Below are positions 1 to 6,454 of a DNA stretch of 64,000 nt, one piece after another (position 1 is the stretch's first letter; each line of letters opens with the position of its first letter). The translations under genes were made by a program, and so were the position numbers. Source of the DNA: Faecalibacterium sp. An121 (GTDB lineage: Bacteria; Bacillota; Clostridia; Oscillospirales; Ruminococcaceae); NCBI RefSeq assembly GCF_002160915.1, contig NZ_NFLM01000010.1:1-64000 (forward strand). The letters are read 5' to 3'. The notes under the pieces are model-generated. The model had not been told where the DNA came from. It searched no databases and worked only from the letters and a program-made list of their open reading frames with translations.

Positions 1-1
1 C

Positions 2-115
2 CCCTATTTTGAGGTCTCCCCCACCCACAGAGCCAAGACCTGGCTGCTGGACCCCCGCGCTCCCAAAATCGAGCCGCCGGCCGTGGTCCGCCGCCTGCGA
101 GAGGAGGGGATCTGA
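2..115 (+). CDS. Oligopeptide ABC transporter ATP-binding protein, OppD type (3' end only)
   Basis: Only the last 37 codons and the TGA stop are in the window; the gene begins to the left. The visible residues (THRAKTWLLDPRAP, then a Glu-Pro-Pro stretch) match the C-terminal tail that follows the peptide-transporter-specific domain in OppD/DppD ATPases. The stop is 3 bases before the ATG of the next ATPase gene, so the two are translationally coupled, as in opp/dpp operons where the D and F ATPases form a heterodimer. The family call rests on a short tail plus this context. Confidence 0.6.
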   Translation, partial: PYFEVSPTHRAKTWLLDPRAPKIEPPAVVRRLREEGI

Positions 116-118
116 GCC

Positions 119-1054
119 ATGGCACAGCCAGAGATCCTGCTCCAGGTCAAGGACCTGGAGGTCACCTACGGCTCCGGGCGCAAAAAGTACAAGGCCGTGT
201 CCCACGCCAACTTTGAGATCTACAAGGGCGAGACCTTTGGCCTGGTGGGCGAGAGCGGCTCGGGCAAGACCACCATCGGCCGGGCCATCATGCGCATCCT
301 GCCCACATCGGGCGGCCAGATCCTCTACAAGGGCCAGCAGATCAACGGGCACATCCGTAAGGAGCTGGACCGCCAGGTCATCAAGGAGATCCAGATGATC
401 TTCCAGGACCCCCAATCCTCCCTCAACGAGCGGGCCAAAGTCAGCTACATCGTGGGGGAAGGGCTGATGAACGTCCGCCCCGACCTCACCGCCGCCCAGC
501 GGGAGGAAAAGGTGCGCCAGGTGCTGATGGAGGTGGGCCTGCTGCCCGAATTTGCCTCCCGGTTCCCCCATGAGTTCTCGGGCGGGCAGCGCCAGCGCAT
601 CGGCATCGCCCGGGCCCTGATCGTGGAACCCGAATTCATCATTGCCGACGAGCCCATTTCGGCGCTGGATATGTCCATCCGGGCCCAGGTGCTCAACCTG
701 CTGCGGCATTTGCAGCAGCAGCGGGGCATCACCTACCTGTTCATCGCCCACGATCTGTCGGTGATGCGCTATATCTCGGACCGCATCGCCGTCATCCACA
801 AGGGGGATATCGTGGAATTGGCCGCCGCCGAAGAACTGGTGGCCCATCCCCTGCACCCCTATACCCGCAGCCTTCTGTCCGCCATCCCCATGCCCAGCCC
901 CCGGCTGGAGCGCCAAAAGAAGCTGGAGGTCTACGACCCCTCCATCCATCACTACGACGCCGATCCGCCCTCCTGGCAGCAGCTGCGGCCCAACCACTGG
1001 GTGCTGTGCAACGCCGGCGAAGCGGAGCGCTGGCTGGCGGCCCGTCCCCTGTGA
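119..1054 (+). CDS. oppF: Oligopeptide ABC transporter ATP-binding protein, OppF type
   Basis: A 311-residue ATPase that would power import of di- or oligopeptides with its OppD partner just upstream. Walker [10 protein letters not shown] lies at residues 44-52. A Q-loop (IFQDPQSSL), the ABC signature FSGGQRQR and a Walker B ending in ADEP follow, then the switch His in IAHDLS. The C-terminal [12 protein letters not shown] segment is characteristic of the Opp/Dpp ATPase family. The final 40 residues, after [10 protein letters not shown], are typical of OppF. The operon ends in a strong terminator 39 bases downstream. The substrate cannot be told from the ATPase alone. Confidence 0.9.
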   Translation: MAQPEILLQVKDLEVTYGSGRKKYKAVSHANFEIYKGETFGLVGESGSGKTTIGRAIMRILPTSGGQILYKGQQINGHIRKELDRQVIKEIQMIFQDPQSSLNERAKVSYIVGEGLMNVRPDLTAAQREEKVRQVLMEVGLLPEFASRFPHEFSGGQRQRIGIARALIVEPEFIIADEPISALDMSIRAQVLNLLRHLQQQRGITYLFIAHDLSVMRYISDRIAVIHKGDIVELAAAEELVAHPLHPYTRSLLSAIPMPSPRLERQKKLEVYDPSIHHYDADPPSWQQLRPNHWVLCNAGEAERWLAARPL

Positions 1055-1092
1055 CATCGCTTCACAGCCGGACGCCTCTTTCCGTCTGCCTG

Positions 1093-1130
1093 TCCCGGAC
1101 ACCCATCTGCCGTGTGTCCGGGATTTTTTT
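1093..1130 (+). terminator. Rho-independent terminator of the opp operon
   Basis: A perfect 10-bp stem, TCCCGGACAC (1093-1102) with GTGTCCGGGA (1114-1123), is followed directly by seven T residues. Confidence 0.9.
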
Positions 1131-1243
1131 GCCTTCGGATGATTTGTGTAAAATCAAAGTGAATACAAGGCAGCGTTCACTATTTCGTCAAATATTTCTG
1201 CTATACTGGCCCCTGTATGCAGCCAGGGGACAGCCGGTTTGTA

Positions 1244-1273
1244 TTGACTTTCCCCGCCTGCACACCGTATAAT
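1244..1273 (+). promoter_or_regulatory. Sigma-A-type promoter of the AMP-forming ligase gene
   Basis: TTGACT (1244-1249) and TATAAT (1268-1273) are 18 bp apart. The 301-bp gap between the opp operon and the ligase otherwise holds only the opp terminator and this promoter. Confidence 0.75.
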
Positions 1274-1355
1274 GTGAACGATGCGCCCTCTGGCGGCCTT
1301 TTGCCCGCCGCCCTGCGCAAACCCCGCAAAATAAAACGGAAGAAAGAGGAACTTT

Positions 1356-3086
1356 ATGCCTGTCACCCAAGAGCCGGTCTATGCGTCCAAGGCAATGCCC
1401 TGGCTTGCCTCCTACGACCCCAAATACCGGGATATGCCCGCACCCAACTGCTCGGCCTTTGACTACATCTGCCGCCAGAACAAGGGCCATCTGGCCGAGT
1501 GCGCCCTTATGTACTACAACAATCACATCACCTACGCCACCCTGTTCGTCAATGTCAAAAAGACCGCTGCCGCCCTGCGGGCTGCCGGGGTGGCCAAGGG
1601 CGACATCCTGACCGCCGTCAGCGTCATGACCCCCGAGCTGATCTACCTGTTCTATGCCTGCGACATGGTGGGCGCCACCCTCAATCTGGTGGACCCCCGT
1701 TACAGCCCCGAAGGCATCAACGAATACATCCGGGAGGTGGATTCCCGGATGCTGATCTGCATGAACCTGTTCTACGACAAGTGCCACCAGGCCGTCCGCC
1801 GCACCCGCGTGGAAAAGGTGCTGGTGTTCTCCCCGGCCGAGTCCCTCAAGGGCGCCATGAAGCTGGCCTACACCGCCGCCAACCCCGACCGCAACCGCTA
1901 CGCCTCCAACGTCATCACCTGGAAGCAGTTCATGGCGGCGGGCCAGGGGGCCAGCACAGCCAGCGAGCCCTACGACCCCGACCATACCGCCGTCATCGTG
2001 CACACCGGCGGCACCACCGGCAGCCCCAAGGGCGTACAGCTGGGGGACGCAGCCTTCAACGCCCTGGCCCAGCAGTTCGCCGCCTATGAGGTGGTGTTCC
2101 AGCGCCAGCAGAAGCTGCTGAACATCATGCCTCCCTTCATTGCCTACGGTTATGCCTGCGGCATCCATCTGCCCCTGTCTCTGGGCATCACAGTGGTCAT
2201 CGTCCCCAACCTCGACCCCGCCGAGCTGGGCAAGCTGGTGCTCAAATATAAGCCCGCCCATATGTTCGGCGTGCCCGCCCACTACCAGGTGCTGGCCGCC
2301 GACCCCCACATGAAAAAGAAAGACCTGTCCTTCGTGCTCAATTTCTGCTGCGGCGGGGACGCCATCTCCCTGGGCGCCGAAAAGACGGTCAACGACTTTT
2401 TGTCCAGCCACGGGGCCCGCTACGCCCTGGCCAAGGGCTATGGCATGACCGAGGTCTGCTCGGCTGCCACCGCCGCCGCCGGTACCCGCAACAAGCCCGG
2501 CAGCGTGGGCCTGCCTTTGCCCGGCACCATGGTCTCCATCTTTGAGCCGGGCACCGAGACCGAATTGCCCATCGGGCAGCGGGGCGAGATCTGCATCTCG
2601 GGCCCCAGCATGATGCAGGGCTATTACGACAAGCCCGACGAGACCGCCATCATCATGCGCCGCCATGCCGACGGCCGGGTGTGGATCCACAGCGGCGACA
2701 TCGGCTACATGGACCAGGACGGCTACGTCTTTTTGGACAGCCGCATCAAGCGGATGATCATCCGCCACGACGGCTTCAAGATCTTCCCCTCCATGATCGA
2801 AAACGTCATCAGCACCCACCCCGCCGTCTCGGGCTGCTCGGTGGTGGGCTGCACCGACAAGGACCATGTGCAGGGCCGCCTGCCCCTGGCCTATGTGGTG
2901 CTCAATCCCAACTGCCAGAAGAAAAAGCGTCAGATCGTCCGGGAGCTGCGGGCCATGTGCGCCGACGAGCTGCCCGAGTACGTCCTGCCGGTGGGCTACA
3001 AGTTCATCGACAAGCTCCCCCTGACCCCCGTGGGCAAGGTGGACTACATCGAGCTGGAAAACCAGGTCACGCCCCAGGACTACTAA
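1356..3086 (+). CDS. AMP-forming acyl-CoA synthetase / ligase (ANL superfamily)
   Basis: A 576-residue class I adenylate-forming enzyme that should activate a carboxylic acid as acyl-AMP and probably transfer it to CoA. The phosphate loop TGGTTGSPKG is at about residues 215-224, the GYGMTEV motif supplies the A5 region, and the hinge motif is HSGDIGYMDQDGY followed by DSRIKRMI. A C-terminal Lys (TPVGKVDY) sits where ANL enzymes carry the catalytic Lys. An AGAGGA site precedes the ATG. It is a single-gene unit between its own promoter and terminator, so the acid substrate is not indicated by context. Confidence 0.85.
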   Translation: MPVTQEPVYASKAMPWLASYDPKYRDMPAPNCSAFDYICRQNKGHLAECALMYYNNHITYATLFVNVKKTAAALRAAGVAKGDILTAVSVMTPELIYLFYACDMVGATLNLVDPRYSPEGINEYIREVDSRMLICMNLFYDKCHQAVRRTRVEKVLVFSPAESLKGAMKLAYTAANPDRNRYASNVITWKQFMAAGQGASTASEPYDPDHTAVIVHTGGTTGSPKGVQLGDAAFNALAQQFAAYEVVFQRQQKLLNIMPPFIAYGYACGIHLPLSLGITVVIVPNLDPAELGKLVLKYKPAHMFGVPAHYQVLAADPHMKKKDLSFVLNFCCGGDAISLGAEKTVNDFLSSHGARYALAKGYGMTEVCSAATAAAGTRNKPGSVGLPLPGTMVSIFEPGTETELPIGQRGEICISGPSMMQGYYDKPDETAIIMRRHADGRVWIHSGDIGYMDQDGYVFLDSRIKRMIIRHDGFKIFPSMIENVISTHPAVSGCSVVGCTDKDHVQGRLPLAYVVLNPNCQKKKRQIVRELRAMCADELPEYVLPVGYKFIDKLPLTPVGKVDYIELENQVTPQDY

Positions 3087-3109
3087 AGCCCCTTTTCCCC
3101 TGCATCCGC

Positions 3110-3148
3110 AAGCCGCTTTCTTTTGTAAAGAAAGCGGCTTGTTTTTTT
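3110..3148 (+). terminator. Rho-independent terminator after the AMP ligase
   Basis: An 11-bp perfect stem, AAGCCGCTTTC (3110-3120) with GAAAGCGGCTT (3130-3140), is followed by G and seven T residues. Confidence 0.92.
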
Positions 3149-3178
3149 GTCCAAATTCTGGAAAATGCCCCCAAAGGG

Positions 3179-3207
3179 TTGACATTTGCCCCTGGGGCTT
3201 TTATGAT
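3179..3207 (+). promoter_or_regulatory. Promoter of the secreted SGNH hydrolase
   Basis: TTGACA (3179-3184), a 17-bp spacer and TATGAT (3202-3207). Confidence 0.75.
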
Positions 3208-3305
3208 TGATAAATGTAACCATCCAAAAATACGTCATTTGTCCATATTTTGTCCGCATTTCAGCGGGTGTCCCGCACGGGCCGATGGACAAGAAGGAGT
3301 CTGTC

Positions 3306-4397
3306 ATGAAAAAACGCATTCTCAGCTTTTTGCTGGCGGCAGCACTGGTGGTGTCCTGCACGCCTTTGGGCGCTTTCGCGGAAGATCCCGCGGACAGTGG
3401 GGTCATCGGCGGCGCCGACGGCCCCACCGCAATCTATGTGACCGAACAGGTGCCTGCGGACGGCCAGACCGCCCCCCAGGACCCTGCCCAGGACCAGGTC
3501 ATGCTGATCCCCGAGACCCCCGCCGAGGACGCGGCTGAAGGCCCCCAGGACCAGCACTCCTTCACCTATGTAGCCCTCGGGGACAGCATCGCGGCCGGCG
3601 TGGGCCTGAGCGATTTCTCCTACACCCCCGCCGAGATCTTCTACGACATCAGCCCCAACTTTACCGGCTACCCCGAGAGCTGCTATGTATCCTATGTAGC
3701 CCAGGGCCTTGGGCTGGACCGGCAGCACGCCCTTGACCTGGGCCTGCCCGCCCTGATGACCAAAGACCTGCTGGAGATGGTGCGGGACGGCCAGATGTCC
3801 GAGTTCAACCAGCCCGCCGGCACCTATTATGTCTATCCCTCTTTCCCCGATTACATCCGCGAGGCCGACGTCATCAGCATCCAGATCGGCATGAACGACG
3901 CCATGGTGCCCTTTGTGGTGTCCATCGGCGAGGCCACCAACTGGAAGTCGGAGCAGCTGGCCAACACCATCGTGTCGGGCGGCTACCGGGACATGGACTT
4001 TAAGACTTTCGTCAGCATGGCCGAGCAGCTGTTCGGGATGCGGCTGACTTTCAAGGAGACCAGCGACCTGTTCTACGCCCTCACCACCGGCGCCTCCAAG
4101 GTGTGCAACCAGGCCTACGAGAACGTGGAGACCTACCTGCCCCAGATCATCGAGGCCATCCGGGCCATCAACCCCGACGCCCAGATCCTCCTGCTGGGCT
4201 GCTACAACCCTGTCCCCCTGCTGTGGACCTGGAGCCATTTCTTCAACCGCTACAACCGCTTTGTCCGCCAGCTGGCCGAGGACACCGGCTGCACCTATGT
4301 GGGCATCCCCCGCACCCGCACCGCCAACGACGGCCACCCCACCACCGCAGGCCACAAGTACATCGCGAATCAGATCATCGACGCCATCGACCGCTGA
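3306..4397 (+). CDS. Secreted SGNH/GDSL-type esterase or lipase
   Basis: The start at 3306 is chosen over the upstream in-frame ATG because AAGGAG lies 7 bases before it and the protein then opens with a classical signal peptide (MKKR, hydrophobic core, cleavage near AFA-E at residues 23-26). The mature protein has the block I motif ALGDSIAAG with nucleophile Ser94, a block III GMND motif, and a C-terminal DGHPTTAGH motif with the Asp and His of the triad. It would hydrolyse an ester outside the cell; lipid and polysaccharide acetyl esters are both possible. Residues 32-45 read GVIGGADGPTAIYV, a motif otherwise familiar from decarboxylase beta subunits (see findings). The gene stands alone. 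Confidence 0.85.
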   Translation: MKKRILSFLLAAALVVSCTPLGAFAEDPADSGVIGGADGPTAIYVTEQVPADGQTAPQDPAQDQVMLIPETPAEDAAEGPQDQHSFTYVALGDSIAAGVGLSDFSYTPAEIFYDISPNFTGYPESCYVSYVAQGLGLDRQHALDLGLPALMTKDLLEMVRDGQMSEFNQPAGTYYVYPSFPDYIREADVISIQIGMNDAMVPFVVSIGEATNWKSEQLANTIVSGGYRDMDFKTFVSMAEQLFGMRLTFKETSDLFYALTTGASKVCNQAYENVETYLPQIIEAIRAINPDAQILLLGCYNPVPLLWTWSHFFNRYNRFVRQLAEDTGCTYVGIPRTRTANDGHPTTAGHKYIANQIIDAIDR

Positions 4398-4428
4398 GCG
4401 GCCCCGTTTTGGCTGCACGATCCTTGTT

Positions 4429-4468
4429 CCCCGCCCGTGTGCACGCGCTGCCCGGACGGGGCTTTTTT
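4429..4468 (+). terminator. Probable terminator after the SGNH hydrolase
   Basis: CCCCGCCCG (4429-4437) pairs with CGGACGGGG (4453-4461) with one mismatch, followed by C and six T residues. Confidence 0.7.
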
Positions 4469-4550
4469 GGCTGCGGTCCGCGCTGGAACGCATCTTTTTT
4501 CGGTGCGGCGGGTCGGCGAAAAAAATCCCGCACTTTTTTCCGGTTTTTTC

Positions 4551-4579
4551 TTGACAGACCGGCCCGATTATGCTATTAT
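4551..4579 (+). promoter_or_regulatory. Promoter of the tRNA-Arg/tRNA-His unit
   Basis: A perfect TTGACA (4551-4556) with a 17-bp spacer to TATTAT (4574-4579), about 60 bp before the first tRNA. Confidence 0.85.
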
Positions 4580-4641
4580 ATCTCTCGCAGCCTGTGCCGA
4601 ACGGCTGTCCCAACAATATCACCCCAATGGGATCAGGACGT

Positions 4642-4715
<74 letters not shown>

Positions 4716-4722
4716 TTGCTGT

Positions 4723-4800
4723 GGTGCCCATAGCGTAGTCGGTTAACGCGCCAGATTGTGGATCTGGAGATCGAGGGTTCGAGTCCCTCTGGGCACCCCA
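4723..4800 (+). tRNA. tRNA-His (anticodon GTG), CCA encoded
   Basis: The acceptor GTGCCCA (4724-4730) pairs with TGGGCAC (4790-4796). The extra G at 4723 faces C at 4797, the G-1:C73 pair that marks histidine tRNAs. The anticodon loop TTGTGGA between CCAGA and TCTGG gives GTG. CCA is encoded at 4798-4800. It lies 7 bases after tRNA-Arg on the same transcript. Confidence 0.95.
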
Positions 4801-4803
4801 CCA

Positions 4804-4836
4804 AGCCTCTCTTGCCTACGCAAGGGAGGCTTTTTT
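4804..4836 (+). terminator. Terminator of the tRNA unit
   Basis: AGCCTCTCTTGC (4804-4815) pairs with GCAAGGGAGGCT (4820-4831) with one G-T pair and a 4-nt loop, followed by a T run. Confidence 0.92.
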
Positions 4837-4880
4837 GCGTGACGGAAAGGTCATGTTCGCTTCTCTGCGTCATCTTGTGC

Positions 4881-4910
4881 TTGACACAGGCGGTCCGGAT
4901 GTGGTAAGAT
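4881..4910 (+). promoter_or_regulatory. Promoter upstream of the DUF3793 gene
   Basis: TTGACA (4881-4886), an 18-bp spacer and TAAGAT (4905-4910). The expected start point falls on the operator-like sequence at 4917-4932. Confidence 0.75.
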
Positions 4911-4916
4911 ACACTC

Positions 4917-4932
4917 GTTAGTAATAGCTAAC
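4917..4932 (+). promoter_or_regulatory. Putative metalloregulator operator, copy 1
   Basis: GTTAGTAATAGCTAAC is a 16-bp imperfect palindrome (GTTAG and CTAAC arms) placed on the transcription start. Near-identical sequences recur at 5804-5819 (GTTAGTAAGAGTAAAC) and 5753-5768 (GTTAGTTTTTACAAAC) before feoA. The link to the DtxR/MntR-type regulator encoded at 9004-9393 is inferred from repetition, placement and gene neighbourhood. Confidence 0.6.
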
Positions 4933-4979
4933 CTTTAAGGCAGACTTTCCTGCCTTCTTTTTAGCCCACAAGGTTAGCT
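4926..4979 (+). promoter_or_regulatory. Leader hairpin with an internal attenuator-like stem
   Basis: A perfect 10-bp inverted repeat, AGCTAACCTT (4926-4935) with AAGGTTAGCT (4970-4979), encloses a second stem, AAGGCAG (4937-4943) with CTGCCTT (4950-4956), which is followed by C and five T residues as in a terminator. The transcript from 4917 would run straight into it, so early termination before the DUF3793 gene is plausible. No known riboswitch class is recognised. Confidence 0.5.
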
Positions 4980-5061
4980 TTGACTTACCATTTTGTATAC
5001 CCGGCCCATTACCAGGCATACTGGATAGGGACCCATTCTGACTTGTGCGAGGTATGACCTT

Positions 5062-5646
5062 ATGGAGAGAAACTTCGAGACCGTGATGATCGAGCAGTGC
5101 TCCCCCGTTCTGGCGGGGCTGAAGGCCGCCAACCTGTTCCGCCATGAATGCCGGGACCGGCAGGCCCTCTATGCCACCGTTGCCGGCTGGAACGCCCAGC
5201 TGAGCGGCCGGGGCATCCGCCTGCTGGTTTTGAAGGAATGCCCCATCCGGCATTGGTTCCTGATCTACCTGTACCGGCCCGCCCGGCTGGAAGCGGTACT
5301 GGGACGGCCCGAGGTGCGCCAGTTTTTGCAGCAGGAAGGCTACGCCCTGCCCTTGCAGGCGGCCGGCGATGCCTGCCAGCCGCTGCTGGCCCAGCTGGCG
5401 GGACGGCTGGCCTGCGACGGCGATTTCCCCCACGAGATCGGGGTCTTTCTGGGCTACCCGCTGGAGGATGTGGTGGGCTTTATCCGCAACCGCGGCCAGA
5501 ACTTCACCTGCTGCGGCTGCTGGAAAGCCTACGGCGACCCCGACGCAGCCCGCCGCCTGTTTGCCCAACTGAACAAGTGCACTGCCGTCTATCTGCGGCT
5601 GTTCCACAGCGGCACCCCCATCCTGCGTCTGGCCGTGGCGGCCTGA
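5062..5646 (+). CDS. DUF3793 family protein, iron-locus associated
   Basis: A 194-residue soluble protein with no signal peptide or membrane helix. The family's conserved core is present: FPHEIGVFLGYPLEDVVGFI, then NRGQNF and a Cys-rich CCGCWKAYGD segment, ending in an LNKC motif. From recall of the family, DUF3793 genes are common in clostridia, often beside feo or other iron genes, and their function is unknown. The nearby feo operon and the shared operator-like sequence at the promoter fit an iron-related role. GAGGT lies about 8 bases before the ATG. The four Cys near residues 151-173 could bind metal; this is inference. Confidence 0.8.
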   Translation: MERNFETVMIEQCSPVLAGLKAANLFRHECRDRQALYATVAGWNAQLSGRGIRLLVLKECPIRHWFLIYLYRPARLEAVLGRPEVRQFLQQEGYALPLQAAGDACQPLLAQLAGRLACDGDFPHEIGVFLGYPLEDVVGFIRNRGQNFTCCGCWKAYGDPDAARRLFAQLNKCTAVYLRLFHSGTPILRLAVAA

Positions 5647-5752
5647 GCTTTGCGTTTGGGCGAAGCCAAGTTCCATCCCCGCCTTTGCTTTGGTGCATCC
5701 GTTTCAGGCGCCAAAAGCGCCAAAAAGCCGGTTCCGGCCAGGGAGGAAAATT

Positions 5753-5768
5753 GTTAGTTTTTACAAAC
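5753..5768 (+). promoter_or_regulatory. Putative metalloregulator operator, copy 3
   Basis: GTTAGTTTTTACAAAC matches copy 1 at 11 of 16 positions, including the GTTAGT and AAC ends. It lies about 25 bp upstream of the -35 element of the feo promoter. Confidence 0.4.
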
Positions 5769-5791
5769 TTACCAAATTTTGGTCAAAGCGA

Positions 5792-5820
5792 TTGACTTTC
5801 GAAGTTAGTAAGAGTAAACT
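5792..5820 (+). promoter_or_regulatory. Promoter of the feo operon
   Basis: TTGACT (5792-5797), a 17-bp spacer and TAAACT (5815-5820). The spacer and the -10 element are covered by operator-like copy 2. Confidence 0.7.
5804..5819 (+). promoter_or_regulatory. Putative metalloregulator operator, copy 2
   Basis: GTTAGTAAGAGTAAAC matches copy 1 in GTTAGTAA, the following AG and the terminal AAC. It sits between the -35 and -10 boxes, so a bound repressor would block RNA polymerase directly. Confidence 0.6.
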
Positions 5821-5900
5821 ACCTACTGTGAAGTTTGTATGAACGAACCGCGCCGTCCCCTGCCTGCGGCGGCGCGCCGATGAAAGGAAGCTGTATCGAT

Positions 5901-6113
5901 ATGATGCCTCTGACAATGGCAAGGCCGGGACAGACCGTCACCATCCGGCGGATCACCGGCCGGGACGAAGTGCGCCAGCATCTGGCCGAACTCGGCTTTG
6001 TGGTGGACAGCAATGTAACGGTGGTCCAGTCGATCGGCGGCAGCCTGATCCTGCAGGTCAAAGACGGCCGCATCGCCCTGGACGGCGGCATGGCCAACCG
6101 GATCCTGTTCTGA
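5901..6113 (+). CDS. feoA: FeoA domain protein, first copy
   Basis: A 70-residue SH3-like FeoA protein, thought to bind FeoB and modulate ferrous iron import. It shows the family pattern of an N-terminal PGQTVTIRRI strand, the helix with LAELGFVVDSNV, and a C-terminal GGRIAL-like turn (here DGRIALDGGMANRI). Position 5901 is taken as the start because AAAGGAAG precedes it by about 10 bases; a second ATG follows at once. It is the first gene of feoA-feoA-feoB. Confidence 0.85.
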   Translation: MMPLTMARPGQTVTIRRITGRDEVRQHLAELGFVVDSNVTVVQSIGGSLILQVKDGRIALDGGMANRILF

Positions 6114-6199
6114 CCCGCCCCTGTTTTGGTAAAACGGCCGGGGCCCCTTGCCCTGACGGTTTTGTATATTGCGATTTGATGCAGTAGGAGGAACAAACT

Positions 6200-6421
6200 A
6201 TGAAAACGCTGAAAGACGCGAAGGTCGGCGAGACCGTCACCGTCGCCCGCCTGAACGGCGCCGGCCCGGTCAAACGCCGCATCATGGATATGGGCATCAC
6301 CAAGGGCGTCCAGATCTATGTGCGCAAGGTCGCGCCGCTGGGCGATCCCATGGAGCTGAACGTACGCGGCTATGAGCTGAGCGTGCGCAAGGCCGACGCG
6401 GAAATGGTGGAGGTCAACTGA
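6200..6421 (+). CDS. feoA: FeoA domain protein, second copy
   Basis: A 73-residue FeoA domain with KVGETVTVARLNG, RRIMDMGITKGV and a C-terminal GYELSVRKADAEMVEV strand. This copy matches canonical FeoA more closely than the first. A perfect AGGAGG site precedes the ATG. The 86 bases separating it from the first feoA show no terminator, so both are probably on one mRNA. Tandem FeoA genes before feoB are common in clostridia and may have distinct roles; the sequence does not show which binds FeoB. Confidence 0.92.
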   Translation: MKTLKDAKVGETVTVARLNGAGPVKRRIMDMGITKGVQIYVRKVAPLGDPMELNVRGYELSVRKADAEMVEVN

Positions 6422-6454
6422 TCGCGCATTGCGCACAGAAAGGAGAAGCTGTAC

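Noticed and set aside
1188-3185. A ~660-codon open frame antisense to the AMP ligase
   Set aside because: Composition is typical of a GC-rich shadow frame, it has no domain, and the sense gene is intact with promoter, ribosome site and terminator.
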